A DNA stretch of 64,000 nucleotides from Bacillus smithii. Lineage in GTDB: Bacteria > Bacillota > Bacilli > Bacillales > DSM-4216. The DNA is taken from assembly GCF_001050115.1 (NCBI RefSeq), contig NZ_CP012024.1:2212001-2276000 (forward strand), in the 5' to 3' direction. The notes beneath the pieces are model-generated. The model ran no database searches. It was given only the letters and a program-made list of their open reading frames with translations, and was not told the origin of the DNA. The position numbers were made by a program, and so were the translations under genes. This document shows positions 1-9,830 of the stretch, one piece after another; the first letter of the stretch is position 1; every line of letters begins with the position of its first letter.

Positions 1-1827
1 TTCTTCCGTTTCTCCTACCAAATATGGGAAGCTTCCTTTTTCTTTCGCCAATTCAATCGATGTTCTGTAAGCCGTCGTTGCAATCGTTTCAAATACCCGG
101 TCAACCAGCTTGTTGCCTTCTTCCGAACCGTACTCTTTCTCGCAGTAGATCAGCAAATCCGCCAGGCCCATCACGCCTAAACCGATACGACGTTCGCCGA
201 GGGCTTGTTTTCGGTTCTCTTCCAGGAAGTAAGGAGTGGCATCGATGACATTGTCTTGCATGCGAACGCCCACTTCCACCGTCTGTTTTAATTTTTCAAA
301 ATCAACCGTCTTGTTTTCTTTATCCACCATTTCGGCAAGGTTGACTGCTGCCAAGTTGCACACAGAATACGGAGCCAGCGGCTGTTCACCACACGGATTG
401 GTTGCCACTATTTTTTGTCCGTAGCTTACCGCGTTCGTCATTTCATTAGCATTGTCAATAAAGAAAATGCCCGGCTCTGCAGAGTATGTAGCACAAATGT
501 TGATTAAGTTCCATAATTCACGTGCACGAATTTTACGGTATGTTTTCACTTTGTGGCCCATTTTCTCCCATTCGCGCACATCTCCGACTTTGTGCCATTC
601 GTTATTGTAAATTTCCATTTCTTTTTCATCGTAAGATTCCACAGCCGGAAAACGGAGTTCATATTCTTCATCTTTTTCGACTGCTTCCATAAATTCCTTC
701 GTTAAGCAGACCGAAATATTCGCTCCCGTCAAAAAGTCCGGATTATGGACAGAATATACTCCACCTGTACGAAGCTTTTCTTCGGCTTCTTGAATAATTT
801 TTTCGCCAAAACCGCCTTGTCCCGGAATGTTTTTATAATTGAGAATCCCTTGATACATCGCTTTTTCCAGTTCAGTAAGCGGTGTGAATTTCAGTTTGTC
901 GCTCGCAGCCTTTTTAATTTGTTCGTCGTTTGAATTTTCAATTAAGAAACGCAAAATACGCGGATTTTGCATTTTGGATATAATAAATTCCACAATATCA
1001 GGATGCCAGTCTGCCAGCATAATCATTTGAGCTCCACGTCTTGAACCGCCTTGTTCCACCAGGTGGGTTAATTTAGCAATATCATCCAGCCAAGAAACGG
1101 ATCCTGATGATTTTCCATTTACCCCTCTTGCCAATGCATGACGAGGACGAAGCGTTGATCCGTTCGTTCCGACCCCACCGCCTCGCGACATAATTTCCAT
1201 TACTTGTTTGCGATGTTCGGAGATGCCTTCACGGGAGTCCTTTACAAACGGCATCACATAGCAGTTGAAATAAGTAACATCCTTTCCGGATCCCGCTCCG
1301 TACAGCACACGTCCAGCCGGAACAAAATTCAAACTGACGAGCTCGCGATAAAATTTTTCAAACCATTCTTTTCTTTTTTCTTCCGTTTTTTCAACGGAGG
1401 CTAGGCCTGTTGCGTTTCTCTTTGCGATTTGTTCATAATAGACTTCCAGAGGTTTTTCAATGACGTTGAGCGGCCGACGAACGATACCTGTTTCCAATTC
1501 TTTCGGATCGTCAATGGCACTTCGGTATTCCTCTTCAATCCATACATCTGCCTTTTTGGCTTCCCAATCAATCCCGACGATATACCCTAATCCGCGGGCC
1601 GGAAATTTTGGATCCTCTTTCACCGTTAAAACGACAAAATCCCCTTCTGCCAAAGTAATTTTCTCTGTATCTTTAAACGAATATCGATCGATCATGACCA
1701 GCCGGGATACACCTTTAAAGGTGATTTTCATGTCATTCGTAATGGGATGAACCTGAGGGAAAAGCTGTATATCCTTGTTTAACCGTTCCTTGTTAATCGT
1801 CATGTTTTTATTCAACGCAACAGACAT
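1..1827 (-). CDS. nrdJ: Vitamin B12-dependent ribonucleotide reductase (class II), 3' end off window
   Basis: Reduces ribonucleotides to deoxyribonucleotides using adenosylcobalamin as radical generator. The frame is open from an ATG at 1827 (AGGAG five bases upstream) to the window edge, giving 609 residues; the family is usually about 850, so the C-terminal part with the redox-shuttle cysteines is missing. Visible motifs are NCYV near residue 187 (first active-site cysteine), a glycine-rich SRGGGVG stretch, and NPCGEQPL near residue 475, which carries the radical cysteine flanked by catalytic Asn and Glu. The sequence resembles Bacillaceae NrdJ rather than class Ib NrdE. The gene stands alone here and two NrdR boxes overlap its promoter. 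I saw no cobalamin riboswitch upstream. Confidence 0.93.
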   Translation of the reverse strand, partial: MSVALNKNMTINKERLNKDIQLFPQVHPITNDMKITFKGVSRLVMIDRYSFKDTEKITLAEGDFVVLTVKEDPKFPARGLGYIVGIDWEAKKADVWIEEEYRSAIDDPKELETGIVRRPLNVIEKPLEVYYEQIAKRNATGLASVEKTEEKRKEWFEKFYRELVSLNFVPAGRVLYGAGSGKDVTYFNCYVMPFVKDSREGISEHRKQVMEIMSRGGGVGTNGSTLRPRHALARGVNGKSSGSVSWLDDIAKLTHLVEQGGSRRGAQMIMLADWHPDIVEFIISKMQNPRILRFLIENSNDEQIKKAASDKLKFTPLTELEKAMYQGILNYKNIPGQGGFGEKIIQEAEEKLRTGGVYSVHNPDFLTGANISVCLTKEFMEAVEKDEEYELRFPAVESYDEKEMEIYNNEWHKVGDVREWEKMGHKVKTYRKIRARELWNLINICATYSAEPGIFFIDNANEMTNAVSYGQKIVATNPCGEQPLAPYSVCNLAAVNLAEMVDKENKTVDFEKLKQTVEVGVRMQDNVIDATPYFLEENRKQALGERRIGLGVMGLADLLIYCEKEYGSEEGNKLVDRVFETIATTAYRTSIELAKEKGSFPYLVGETEE

Positions 1828-1908
1828 ATCGACAACTCCTTTTCTAGCTTTAAACGTTTCTTCATTTGGACAAACCCAAGCCATATATTATACTCACAAA
1901 AACGAACC

Positions 1909-1924
1909 GCACAATATATTGTGC
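1909..1924. promoter_or_regulatory. NrdR box 1 (perfect 16-bp palindrome)
   Basis: GCACAATATATTGTGC is a perfect palindrome and matches the NrdR consensus, roughly ACACWATATATWGTGT. It lies 82 bases upstream of the nrdJ start. NrdR is the ATP/dATP-sensing repressor of ribonucleotide reductase genes and binds paired boxes. Confidence 0.88.
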
Positions 1925-1942
1925 TATTGACCTTCCACTATT

Positions 1943-1954
1943 ACTATATATTGA
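1943..1954. promoter_or_regulatory. NrdR box 2
   Basis: ACTATATATTGA aligns with the core of box 1 (ACAATATATTGT) at 10 of 12 bases. It is offset by exactly 32 bp, three helical turns, which is the usual spacing of paired NrdR boxes. It overlaps the expected -10 position of the nrdJ promoter, so bound NrdR would block RNA polymerase. Confidence 0.82.
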
Positions 1955-1976
1955 TTTATATTCGCTTTTTTGTCAA
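1948..1976 (-). promoter_or_regulatory. Probable nrdJ promoter
   Basis: Read on the minus strand, TTGACA (1976 to 1971) is a consensus -35. A weak -10 (CAATAT, 1953 to 1948) follows after 17 bp, inside NrdR box 2. The poor -10 lowers confidence, but the match to the -35 and the operator arrangement support it. Confidence 0.5.
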
Positions 1977-2126
1977 GCGAAAAAAAAAGATGGTTTCGTT
2001 GGGAGAATAGAGATATTTAGGGGAAAACAACCATAATTGCCGAAAAATGATCATTTCTGAAACTTGCAGAATGAAAGGCAACATGTATCACCACTGCCCT
2101 CCAGCAAAAAGAAGGCACGGCAACGA

Positions 2127-2165
2127 AAAAAGAGAAAAAGCGGATGCGGTCTCCGCTTTCTCCCC
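2127..2165 (-). terminator. Intrinsic terminator of lipM
   Basis: On the minus strand an 8-bp perfect stem (AAAGCGGA / TCCGCTTT) with a 7-base loop is followed by TTCTCTTTTTT, directly after the lipM stop codon. Confidence 0.8.
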
Positions 2166-2170
2166 AGTAG

Positions 2171-3010
2171 CTAACGTCTGAAATTCCATTCATCCGATTC
2201 GTATTTTTCTTTGGCTAATTTTTCCACAAACGCCTTTTCCTGTTCGGACAGCTCGTATGGTTCCAATTGGATATTTAAGCCATCTTCAAATCCTTTTTTA
2301 AAAGCTTCCTTTGCCATTTCAATGGTAACAGGATTTGCACTGATTTCATTAATGGCCACCGCTTTGTTTTTGAACGATTTCATCATCCGTTCTTTTACTC
2401 TTTCACTCGGATAGCGAAACAAACTGAAAAGTTTCTCTTCGTCCAAATCAAGCAAAATGGAACCGTGCTGCAGAATGACTCCTTTTTGCCTTGTTTGAGC
2501 ACTTCCTGCCACTTTCCGTCCTTCCACTACTAGTTCATACCAACTTGGGGCATCAAAACAAACAGAAGAACGCGGATCCTTTAATTTGTTTTTTTCTTCT
2601 TCCGTATGGGGGATGGCAAAATAAGCGTCTAAACCAAGGTATTGGAACCCTTTAAGGATTCCTTCGGAAATCACCCTGTAAGCTTCCGTTACGGTTTTCG
2701 GCATGCGCGGATGCTCTTCCGTTACAATGACACTGTATGTAAGTTCATGTTCATGCAAAACACCTCTTCCGCCTGTAGGGCGACGTACAAATCCTAAGCC
2801 GTGTTTTTTAACAGCTTCCAGATCGATTTCTTTTTCCACTTTTTGAAAATAACCGATCGATAACGTCGGTGGATTCCAGCCGTAAAAGCGGATCACAGGA
2901 GGAATGTCTCCTTTGCTGTGCCAATCCAAAAGAGCTTCATCAAGGGCCATATTGAAAGAAGGCGAACATTTACCGGAATCAATAAATTTCCACACTTCTT
3001 TTTTTTCCAT
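2171..3010 (-). CDS. lipM: Octanoyl-[acyl-carrier protein]:protein N-octanoyltransferase
   Basis: Transfers octanoyl groups from acyl carrier protein to the lipoyl domain of GcvH, the first step of lipoate assembly in Bacilli. The protein is 279 residues when started at the ATG at 3010, which has AGAGGGTG upstream and matches B. subtilis LipM (about 278 residues); an upstream in-frame ATG at 3076 lacks family similarity. Visible features are the [11 protein letters not shown] motif, the catalytic Cys151 in [11 protein letters not shown], and a KVAGSAQTR substrate-binding lysine motif. It lies downstream in the same direction from the glycine cleavage genes, whose H-protein is its acceptor, and is divergent from yqhL. 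GcvH itself is not in this window. Confidence 0.95.
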   Translation of the reverse strand: MEKKEVWKFIDSGKCSPSFNMALDEALLDWHSKGDIPPVIRFYGWNPPTLSIGYFQKVEKEIDLEAVKKHGLGFVRRPTGGRGVLHEHELTYSVIVTEEHPRMPKTVTEAYRVISEGILKGFQYLGLDAYFAIPHTEEEKNKLKDPRSSVCFDAPSWYELVVEGRKVAGSAQTRQKGVILQHGSILLDLDEEKLFSLFRYPSERVKERMMKSFKNKAVAINEISANPVTIEMAKEAFKKGFEDGLNIQLEPYELSEQEKAFVEKLAKEKYESDEWNFRR

Positions 3011-3112
3011 TCCATTCACCCTCTTTAACCTGAAAATTTCCTTCTCTAGTCTATCAAACGATCCGTGAAAACACAAAGAAAGAATTCTGCATAAAAAATC
3101 ATAGAAAAGATT

Positions 3113-3141
3113 TTGATTAAAAGAACAGTGATGACTATAAT
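3113..3141 (+). promoter_or_regulatory. Sigma-A promoter of yqhL
   Basis: TTGATT (3113-3118), a 17-bp spacer and a perfect TATAAT (3136-3141) lie 38 bases before the yqhL start. Confidence 0.75.
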
Positions 3142-3178
3142 AAATATTAGTGCATCTTAAGGGAAAGGAGCTATAAAC

Positions 3179-3556
3179 TTGCTGTATACGCTAGCCACGA
3201 TTATCGTAGTTGTTCTTATTTATTTTCTCTTAGTGTATTTTACACAAAAAAGAGTTGTCAAAACATTAAAAGAAGATGAATTTAAAGCCGGCTACAGAAA
3301 AGCGCAACTGATCGACGTCAGGGAACCGAATGAATTTGAAGCCGGTCACATCCTGGGAGCCCGCAACATTCCTCTCACACAAATCAAAATGAGAATGAAG
3401 GAAATCCGTCCGGACAAACCGGTGTATCTTTATTGTCAAAGCGGTTTAAGAAGCGGACGAGCTGCACAATATCTATACCGGCACGGTTACCGTCAACTTT
3501 ATCAGTTAGAAGGCGGCTTCAAAAAATGGACGGGGAAAATCAAAACCGGAAAATAA
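3179..3556 (+). CDS. yqhL: Membrane-anchored rhodanese-domain protein YqhL
   Basis: Single-domain rhodanese (sulfurtransferase fold) of 125 residues. An N-terminal hydrophobic helix (residues 3-20) anchors it in the membrane with the rhodanese domain facing the cytoplasm. [10 protein letters not shown] at about 44-53 and the active-site loop [10 protein letters not shown], with the sulfur-carrying Cys86, are intact. Translation starts at a TTG at 3179 with AAGGAG nine bases upstream. It has its own strong promoter and is transcribed divergently from lipM. The physiological sulfur acceptor is not known for this family. Confidence 0.93.
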   Translation: MLYTLATIIVVVLIYFLLVYFTQKRVVKTLKEDEFKAGYRKAQLIDVREPNEFEAGHILGARNIPLTQIKMRMKEIRPDKPVYLYCQSGLRSGRAAQYLYRHGYRQLYQLEGGFKKWTGKIKTGK

Positions 3557-3590
3557 CGAAATTTCGTCATTTTAAACGAACATCATGAAA

Positions 3591-3664
3591 AAGACTGGAC
3601 GGGAAAAGGGAGTTCGCAGCAAATAGGCCGAATATTCCTTTTTCTTGAACCAGTCTCTTTTTTC
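3591..3664 (+). terminator. Possible terminator of yqhL
   Basis: AAGACTGG pairs with CCAGTCTC about 50 bases later, just before TTTTTTTC. The large loop makes this a weak call. Confidence 0.35.
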
Positions 3665-3754
3665 TGCAAACGATCGGACTTATTTTATGTTCAACCATTT
3701 TCCATGGTTTCGTTCTTTTTTCTGTCCATTCGTCGCTTGTAGGCAGTCTTCCTG

Positions 3755-3789
3755 ATTTCCATCCTTCCTTGATAAGGAAGGATGGAAAT
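3755..3789. repeat. 35-bp perfect inverted repeat between yqhL and gcvPB
   Basis: A 16-base arm (3755-3770) is exactly complementary to 3774-3789 across a 3-base loop. It sits just after the gcvPB stop codon, where the operon terminator should be, but neither strand has a T-run behind it. It may still act as a 3' end stabiliser or terminator for gcvPB. Confidence 0.7.
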
Positions 3790-3808
3790 GCGAAAACTCC
3801 ATCAACCG

Positions 3809-5272
3809 TTATGATCGTTTAAATCGCAAAATCGGCTTTCGGGCAGCGGCCGTTTCATCCAAGCGGCGGATCACAGTGGTATGAGGAGCTTCTTGGACGA
3901 TTTCCGGCTGTTCTTCCGCTTCTTTCGCAATTTGAATCATCGCTTCAATAAAAGAGTCCAGCGTTTCCTTCGATTCCGTTTCCGTCGGTTCGATCATCAG
4001 ACATTCTTCCACATTGAGCGGAAAATAAATGGTCGGGGGATGAAAGCCAAAATCCAGCAGCCGTTTCGCAATGTCCAATGTCCGAACGCCCAATTTTTTC
4101 TGGCGTTTTCCGCTTAGCACAAATTCATGTTTACAATGCCGGTCATATGGCAGTTCGTAATATGGAGCCAGCTTTCTCATCATATAGTTGGCATTAATGA
4201 CGGCATTTTCGCTTACCGCTTTTAAACCGTCCGGCCCCATGGAACGAATATACGTATAAGCGCGAACAAGAATACCGAAATTGCCGTAATACGGTTTCAC
4301 TCTGCCGATAGAATGTGGGCGGTCCTCATCCCAAACAAAGATCCCATCTTTTTTTGTTAATACGGGCTTCGGCAAATAAGGGATTAATTCCTTTTTCACA
4401 CCGACAGGTCCAGAACCGGGGCCGCCTCCCCCATGCGGTCCTGTGAAAGTTTTGTGAAGATTCAAATGGACTACATCAAAGCCCATATCACCCGGACGCG
4501 CCTTTGAAAGAACGGCATTTAAATTAGCGCCGTCATAATAAAGCTTTCCTCCGACTTGATGGATGATTTCAGCGATTTCAAGAATATTCTCCTCAAAGAG
4601 CCCTAACGTATTCGGATTCGTCAGCATTAAGGCCGCTGTATCTTCCCCCGCTACTCTCCGTAGATCTTCCAAATCGACAAGACCTTGTTCGTTCGATTTT
4701 ACCGTAATGGTATCAAATCCGGCAATGGTCGCCGATGCGGGATTGGTACCGTGAGCGGAATCAGGGATGATCACTTTCGTCCGTTTGTCATCGCCTCGCG
4801 CTTCGTGATAGGCGCGAATCATCATAAGACCTGTCCATTCGCCGTGTGCTCCGGCAGCCGGCTGCAAAGTCACTTCATCCATTCCTGTTATTTCTTTTAA
4901 ATGTTCCTGGAGATCGTACATCAACTCCAATGAACCTTGAACGGTTTCTTCGTCCTGCAGCGGATGAATATGACGAAAGCCTTCCAAACGGGCGACATCT
5001 TCATTTATTTTGGGATTATATTTCATCGTACAGGAACCGAGCGGATAAAACCCGGAATCAACACCGTGGTTCCGTTTGGAAAGAGCCGTGTAGTGACGCA
5101 TAATTTCCAACTCAGATACTTCCGGCAAATCCGGCTCTTCCTGCCTTATATATTGCGTTGGAAGAATATCCGCCACGTCAACCTTAGGGACATCCAGCTC
5201 CGGCAAACTGTATCCGATGCGGCCAGACTTGGAAATTTCAAAAATAAGAGGCTGATCCGTTTTGTTCATCAT
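3809..5272 (-). CDS. gcvPB: Glycine dehydrogenase (decarboxylating), subunit 2
   Basis: PLP-carrying half of the split P-protein of the glycine cleavage system; with GcvPA it decarboxylates glycine and passes the aminomethyl group to lipoylated GcvH. It has 487 residues, the usual length. The PLP lysine is Lys274 in [15 protein letters not shown], and the glycine-rich loop follows directly. [10 protein letters not shown] at about 171-180 is another conserved P-protein motif. The start codon overlaps the gcvPA stop as ATGA, so the two subunits are translationally coupled; a G-rich GGGGGG lies just upstream. Third and last gene of gcvT-gcvPA-gcvPB. Confidence 0.97.
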   Translation of the reverse strand: MMNKTDQPLIFEISKSGRIGYSLPELDVPKVDVADILPTQYIRQEEPDLPEVSELEIMRHYTALSKRNHGVDSGFYPLGSCTMKYNPKINEDVARLEGFRHIHPLQDEETVQGSLELMYDLQEHLKEITGMDEVTLQPAAGAHGEWTGLMMIRAYHEARGDDKRTKVIIPDSAHGTNPASATIAGFDTITVKSNEQGLVDLEDLRRVAGEDTAALMLTNPNTLGLFEENILEIAEIIHQVGGKLYYDGANLNAVLSKARPGDMGFDVVHLNLHKTFTGPHGGGGPGSGPVGVKKELIPYLPKPVLTKKDGIFVWDEDRPHSIGRVKPYYGNFGILVRAYTYIRSMGPDGLKAVSENAVINANYMMRKLAPYYELPYDRHCKHEFVLSGKRQKKLGVRTLDIAKRLLDFGFHPPTIYFPLNVEECLMIEPTETESKETLDSFIEAMIQIAKEAEEQPEIVQEAPHTTVIRRLDETAAARKPILRFKRS

Positions 5273-6609
5273 AATCCCCCCAATTCTTTGACCAATAAAT
5301 CAATTTCTTCTTTTGTGCGAAGTTCCGTTACCGCAATCAGCATATGATTTTGAAGCATTGAATCCATTTTTCCTAAATCGTACCCGCCGATTATCTTTTT
5401 TTGAAAAAGCCGCTTATTTACGTCCTTCACCGGTTTATTTAAACGAATGACAAATTCATTGAAAGAGGGTCCGTCAAAAGCGACGATGGCGCCATTTTTC
5501 TGAAGCTGTTTTTTCGCATAATAAGCTTTTTGCACGTTTTGTTCCGCCATTTCTCTTAATCCTTTTTTGCCAAGAGCCGTCATCGCTACGCTAGCTGCTA
5601 AAGCGTTTAAAGCTTGGTTGGAACAAATATTGGATGTCGCTTTATCGCGGCGGATATGCTGTTCCCGCGCTTGGAGAGTCAACACAAATCCTCTTTTGCC
5701 ATCTTCATCTACCGTTTGCCCCACTAACCTTCCGGGGATTTTCCGCATCAATTTTTCTGTGACGGCAAAATAGCCGCAATGCGGTCCCCCAAATGCTGCA
5801 GGAATTCCAAAAGGCTGGCAGTCGCCGACCACAATGTCTGCCCCAAATTTTCCAGGCGGCTCTAAAACCCCAAGAGCAAGCGGATTGGCGGAAACAACAA
5901 ACATCGCCTTTTCGGAATGAGCGATATCCGCCAGTTCAGCGAGCGGTTCGACTCTGCCCAAAAAATTCGGATACTGAACAATGACCGCCGCAGTATTCGA
6001 ATCGATTTGATTGGCTAACTCTTGTACGTCCGTCGTACCTTGAGTCGCCGCGATTTCCACCACTTCAAGCCGGCGTCCTTTCGCATACGTTTTCAGAACT
6101 TCTTTTGATTCCGGATGAACGGCGGAAGAAATCAGTACTTTATTGCGTCTCGTTTGGGCAGCGGAAAGCAGCGCCGCCTCAGCAAGAGCCGTCGCCCCGT
6201 CATACATCGAAGAGTTGGCTACATCCATTCCTGTTAATTCACAGATCATTGTTTGAAATTCGAATATGGCCTGCAATTCCCCTTGAGAAATTTCCGGCTG
6301 ATAAGGTGTATAGGCGGTATAAAATTCAGAGCGTGAAAGAACATGATCGACAATCGCGGGAATGTAATGATCGTAAACACCCGCTCCTAAGAAGGATATA
6401 TACTCTTTTGTGTTCGCATTTCTACGGGAAAGCTGGGTCAATTCCTTTTTCAACGTCGATTCTGGTGACGCTTTTTTAATATTGTACTCACCTTGGAATC
6501 GCACTTTTTCCGGTATATCACGAAAAAGTTCGTCCACCGACTCCACACCGATGGCTTTCAGCATTTCTTGTTGATCCGTTTCTGTCATAGGCAAATAACG
6601 ATGCTTCAT
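5269..6609 (-). CDS. gcvPA: Glycine dehydrogenase (decarboxylating), subunit 1
   Basis: N-terminal half-type subunit of the split P-protein, 446 residues. It has the aminotransferase fold but no PLP lysine, and forms the heterotetramer with GcvPB. Recognisable segments are [36 protein letters not shown] and [13 protein letters not shown]. The ATG at 6609 follows a GGGGGAGGAG-like site. The gcvT stop is 20 bases upstream and the gene overlaps gcvPB by four bases, so it is the middle cistron of the glycine riboswitch operon. Confidence 0.97.
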   Translation of the reverse strand: MKHRYLPMTETDQQEMLKAIGVESVDELFRDIPEKVRFQGEYNIKKASPESTLKKELTQLSRRNANTKEYISFLGAGVYDHYIPAIVDHVLSRSEFYTAYTPYQPEISQGELQAIFEFQTMICELTGMDVANSSMYDGATALAEAALLSAAQTRRNKVLISSAVHPESKEVLKTYAKGRRLEVVEIAATQGTTDVQELANQIDSNTAAVIVQYPNFLGRVEPLAELADIAHSEKAMFVVSANPLALGVLEPPGKFGADIVVGDCQPFGIPAAFGGPHCGYFAVTEKLMRKIPGRLVGQTVDEDGKRGFVLTLQAREQHIRRDKATSNICSNQALNALAASVAMTALGKKGLREMAEQNVQKAYYAKKQLQKNGAIVAFDGPSFNEFVIRLNKPVKDVNKRLFQKKIIGGYDLGKMDSMLQNHMLIAVTELRTKEEIDLLVKELGGL

Positions 6610-6629
6610 TCCATTCTCCTCCCCCTTCT

Positions 6630-7727
6630 CTATTTCGAACGCTTATAAAAAGGTGTTTCGACTACCTTGGCCGCCAGCTTTCGTTGGCGAATTTCCACTT
6701 GAACCTCGCAGTCAAGATGGGCAAATTCACTCTTTAGAAGAGCAAGCCCGATATTTTTCTTTAATGTCGGCGATTGCGTGCCGGATGTGATATATCCTAT
6801 TGGCTGATCATCCGAAAAAACAGGATATCCATTTCGAGGGATTCCTCTATCGATCATTTCCAAACCGACTATTTTTCGTTGTGTCCCTCTTTCTTTTTGA
6901 ATGTTTAACGCTTCTTTTCCGATAAACTCGTCTTTATGGAGTTTTACAACAAACCCGATGCCGGCCTCAATCGGAGTGATATCAGCCGACAGCTCCTGAC
7001 CATACAACGGCAAGCAAGCTTCAAATCGGAGCGTATCTCTTGCGCCTAATCCACAAGGAAGCACCTTTTCTTCTTTTCCTGCCTCTAAAAGATGATTCCA
7101 AATATCAGGGGAATCGCTGGCGCGGCAATAAATTTCAAACCCGTCTTCTCCCGTATATCCTGTCCGGGAAACCAGCGCCTTTGAACCTTGGATATCCACA
7201 TTCGTTTGAAACGTAAAAGCTTTTAGCTTAGAAAGATCGATATCCACTAATTTTTGTAAAACTTTTTCCGCCAACGGTCCTTGAATCGCCAGCTGTCCCC
7301 AATGCTCCGATTCATTTTCGACCATTACGTCTCCTTCCAGATGGCCCTTCAGCCATTGAAAATCACTTTCCGTATTGGCAGCATTGACAACCAGCAAATA
7401 TTCTTTTTCATCCAGCTTGTAAATCAGAAGATCATCTACTGTCCCGCCGTTCTCGTAACACATGGCTGTATACATGGCCCTGCCTGACTTTAAACGGGAA
7501 ACATCGTTCGTTACCATTTTTTGAAGAAACTTTTCGCTGTCATCCCCTTTTACGACAATTTCCCCCATATGGGATACATCGAATAATCCGGCTCTTTCCC
7601 TTACCGCACTATGTTCTTCCTTTATACTTGTAAACTGCACAGGCATCTCCCATCCGCCAAAATCAATCGTTTTAGCCCCATATTCTTTGTACAAGTGGAA
7701 AAGGGCCGTCCTTTTTAAACGTTCCAT
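6630..7727 (-). CDS. gcvT: Aminomethyltransferase (glycine cleavage T-protein)
   Basis: Takes the aminomethyl group from GcvH to tetrahydrofolate, releasing ammonia and 5,10-methylene-THF. It has 365 residues. Family motifs are FDVSHMGEI near residue 50, the folate-site [12 protein letters not shown] near 190-205, and [21 protein letters not shown]. The ATG at 7727 follows GGGGGAGAG. It is the first gene of the gcv operon, 35 bases downstream of the terminator arm of the tandem glycine riboswitch, so expression should rise with glycine. Confidence 0.97.
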   Translation of the reverse strand: MERLKRTALFHLYKEYGAKTIDFGGWEMPVQFTSIKEEHSAVRERAGLFDVSHMGEIVVKGDDSEKFLQKMVTNDVSRLKSGRAMYTAMCYENGGTVDDLLIYKLDEKEYLLVVNAANTESDFQWLKGHLEGDVMVENESEHWGQLAIQGPLAEKVLQKLVDIDLSKLKAFTFQTNVDIQGSKALVSRTGYTGEDGFEIYCRASDSPDIWNHLLEAGKEEKVLPCGLGARDTLRFEACLPLYGQELSADITPIEAGIGFVVKLHKDEFIGKEALNIQKERGTQRKIVGLEMIDRGIPRNGYPVFSDDQPIGYITSGTQSPTLKKNIGLALLKSEFAHLDCEVQVEIRQRKLAAKVVETPFYKRSK

Positions 7728-7761
7728 ATCTCTCCCCCTATTTCATAGATCGTGAAACAGA

Positions 7762-7799
7762 AAAAGACAGAGAACTCCCGTTTAGTTGAGTTCTCTGTC
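7762..7799 (-). terminator. Riboswitch-controlled terminator before gcvT
   Basis: A perfect 12-bp stem (GACAGAGAACTC, 7799 to 7788, pairing with 7777 to 7766) is followed by TTTTTC on the minus strand. Its 5' arm lies at the end of the second glycine aptamer, so ligand binding should compete with terminator formation. Confidence 0.88.
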
Positions 7800-7950
7800 C
7801 TTAAACCTGAAAGTTTCCAAAAATGTTGTCTTCTTTGGTGGCTCCAAATGGAACACTCTCCAGAGGTGCGTCCAACAGGAGTTCTTTTGCCTGAGAGATT
7901 CGCACTTCTGCTTGCTCCTTCGGCGCTGCATAAAGCAGTCTCTCCCCCTG
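7787..7950 (-). promoter_or_regulatory. Tandem glycine riboswitch (gcvT RNA motif)
   Basis: On the minus strand aptamer 1 begins at GGGGGAGAG (about 7950) and contains GCGCCGAAGGAGCAAGC and CTCTCAGGCAAAAGAAC. Aptamer 2 follows with CACCTCTGGAGAG, GGAGCCACCAAAGAAG and CTTTCAGGTTTAAGGACAGAG. These are the conserved gcvT-motif segments in the right order. The downstream terminator makes it an ON switch for gcvT-gcvPA-gcvPB, as in B. subtilis. Confidence 0.95.
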
Positions 7951-8129
7951 TTTTCATTCGCCGATATTTAATTGAAATTTGGGCATACTAGGAAAATCAA
8001 AACAGAAATGATCTCTAGCACACTTGTCGGACTAATTTTGTAATAAAAAACTTTCTAAACTTTCTTTGGTTTTATCCTACCATTAAGGAGGCCATTCCAG
8101 CAATCTTTTTTTGAAAGGAGATGACTTAT

Positions 8130-9830
8130 ATGGAATTAAAAATTCTATTTGATGAACGATGGTCGCAAGAATTCGCATCCAAACTCGAACAGGACGGTCC
8201 ATGGGGACATTGGGATCTATTTCAATTAGCCGTTGAAATGGAAAAAGATATGATTATTCCTGACTTTACAGGCTTGGTCGCTCCTAAATTTTTGCCTCAT
8301 CTTACCCCTCTTCCTCATCAACTTGAGGCAGCGCAGCAAGTAATTGAAGAAATGAACGGAAAAGCTATATTGGCAGATGAAGTGGGTCTGGGGAAAACGA
8401 TTGAGGCCGGTCTGGTTTTAAAAGAGTATATGATTCGAGGTCTCGCCAAAAAAGTGCTTATTCTCGTTCCCGCTTCACTCGTATCGCAGTGGACACATGA
8501 ATTGAACACCAAATTTCTGATTCCGGCCGTTGCTCAAAAAAAAAGTTATGTATGGGAACAGTGCGATGTCGTTGTGACCTCCATTGATACGGCCAAACGC
8601 GATCCGCATCGATCGATCATTTACGAACAAAACTATGATTTCGTCATTATCGATGAAGCCCATAAACTTAAAAATCCCAAGACCAAAAACTATGAATTTG
8701 TACAAAACTTAAAGAAAAAATTTTGCCTGCTGCTAACGGCAACCCCCGTTCAAAATCGAATCGATGAACTCTTTCATCTCGTATCTTTGTTGAAACCGGG
8801 ACATTTAGGGAATGAAAGCGTCTTTTTCGAGCGCTTTAAAAAAGATAAACGTTCTGTACAGAACAGCGTGCATTTACGAGAATTGGTGAAAAAGGTCATG
8901 ATCCGAAACAGAAGAAAAGATACAGGGATAGAATGGACAAAACGTAAGGTGCAAACGATCTTGATTGAGTTTTCTGATTCAGAAAGAAAGCTGTACGATC
9001 AGCTGTCCACCATAAAAGAAGAATACGACCACTTTGTGCAAAGCGCCATTTCCATATTGACGCTTCAAAGAGAAGCTTGCAGCAGCAGAGAAGCGGTCTT
9101 TTTCACAATCAAAAACATGCTGGAGAAAAATGAAGGCCTCTCTCCTTATTTCGCAGAAAAAATGAATGAGCTGCTTCAAGCTGTCAACGAAGTCCAATCG
9201 AATGCCAAAGCAGAGAAAGCACTTGAACTCATACAAAACATCAATGACAAAGTCATTATTTTTACGGAATACAGAGCCACTCAAATGTATCTTCAATGGT
9301 TTTTAAAACAGCACGGTATCACCTCTGTTCCTTTCCGGGGCGGGTTTAAAAGGGGCAAAAAAGATTGGATGAAAGAATTATTTCAAAACCACGCTCAAGT
9401 ATTGATCGCCACGGAAGCAGGCGGGGAAGGAATCAACTTGCAATTTTGCCATCACATTATAAATTTTGATTTGCCATGGAATCCGATGCGTTTGGAACAG
9501 CGGATCGGCCGGGTTCATCGGCTGGGACAGACCAAAGATGTCCATATTTATAATTTTGCCATTAAAGGAACGGTCGAAGAGCATATTTTAAAATTGCTAT
9601 ACGAAAAAATTCGTTTGTTTGAACAAGTTGTCGGAGAGTTAGATGAAATTTTGACTCATTTTGAAGCGGGAAATCTAGAAGAATTATTCGCTGACATCTT
9701 CCTCCATTCCAAATCCGAAGGGGAAATGAAAATAAAAATGGACAATTTATCATCTATGATTCAATGGGCCCAAACGATGGGAAAAGAGGAGTGGAAGCAT
9801 GGAAAACAAGCAAATCCATCAATATCTTGA
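8130..9830 (+). CDS. yqhH: SNF2-family DEAD/DEAH helicase YqhH
   Basis: RapA/SNF2-type ATP-dependent translocase of 566 residues. Motifs in order: Walker A DEVGLGKTIEAG near residue 85, DEAH box in IIDEAHKLKNP near 176, motif III TATPVQN, then the C-terminal helicase lobe with TEAGGEGINLQ, FDLPWNPMRLEQRIGRVHRLGQ split around the arginine fingers, and a short C-terminal tail. The ATG at 8130 has GGAG nine bases upstream; an ATG at 8121 directly abuts the GGAG and is less likely. It is transcribed divergently from the gcv operon and overlaps yqhG by 32 bases. Its cellular role is not established. Confidence 0.92.
   Translation: MELKILFDERWSQEFASKLEQDGPWGHWDLFQLAVEMEKDMIIPDFTGLVAPKFLPHLTPLPHQLEAAQQVIEEMNGKAILADEVGLGKTIEAGLVLKEYMIRGLAKKVLILVPASLVSQWTHELNTKFLIPAVAQKKSYVWEQCDVVVTSIDTAKRDPHRSIIYEQNYDFVIIDEAHKLKNPKTKNYEFVQNLKKKFCLLLTATPVQNRIDELFHLVSLLKPGHLGNESVFFERFKKDKRSVQNSVHLRELVKKVMIRNRRKDTGIEWTKRKVQTILIEFSDSERKLYDQLSTIKEEYDHFVQSAISILTLQREACSSREAVFFTIKNMLEKNEGLSPYFAEKMNELLQAVNEVQSNAKAEKALELIQNINDKVIIFTEYRATQMYLQWFLKQHGITSVPFRGGFKRGKKDWMKELFQNHAQVLIATEAGGEGINLQFCHHIINFDLPWNPMRLEQRIGRVHRLGQTKDVHIYNFAIKGTVEEHILKLLYEKIRLFEQVVGELDEILTHFEAGNLEELFADIFLHSKSEGEMKIKMDNLSSMIQWAQTMGKEEWKHGKQANPSIS

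Noticed and set aside
1925-2126. Cobalamin riboswitch before nrdJ
   Set aside because: I looked for the B12 box (GCCAGGAGACCTGCC-like) on the minus strand and found none; regulation is better explained by NrdR boxes.
7715-7991. Frames on both strands over the glycine riboswitch
   Set aside because: The stretch is explained by two glycine aptamers and a terminator; no ribosome site or family similarity.
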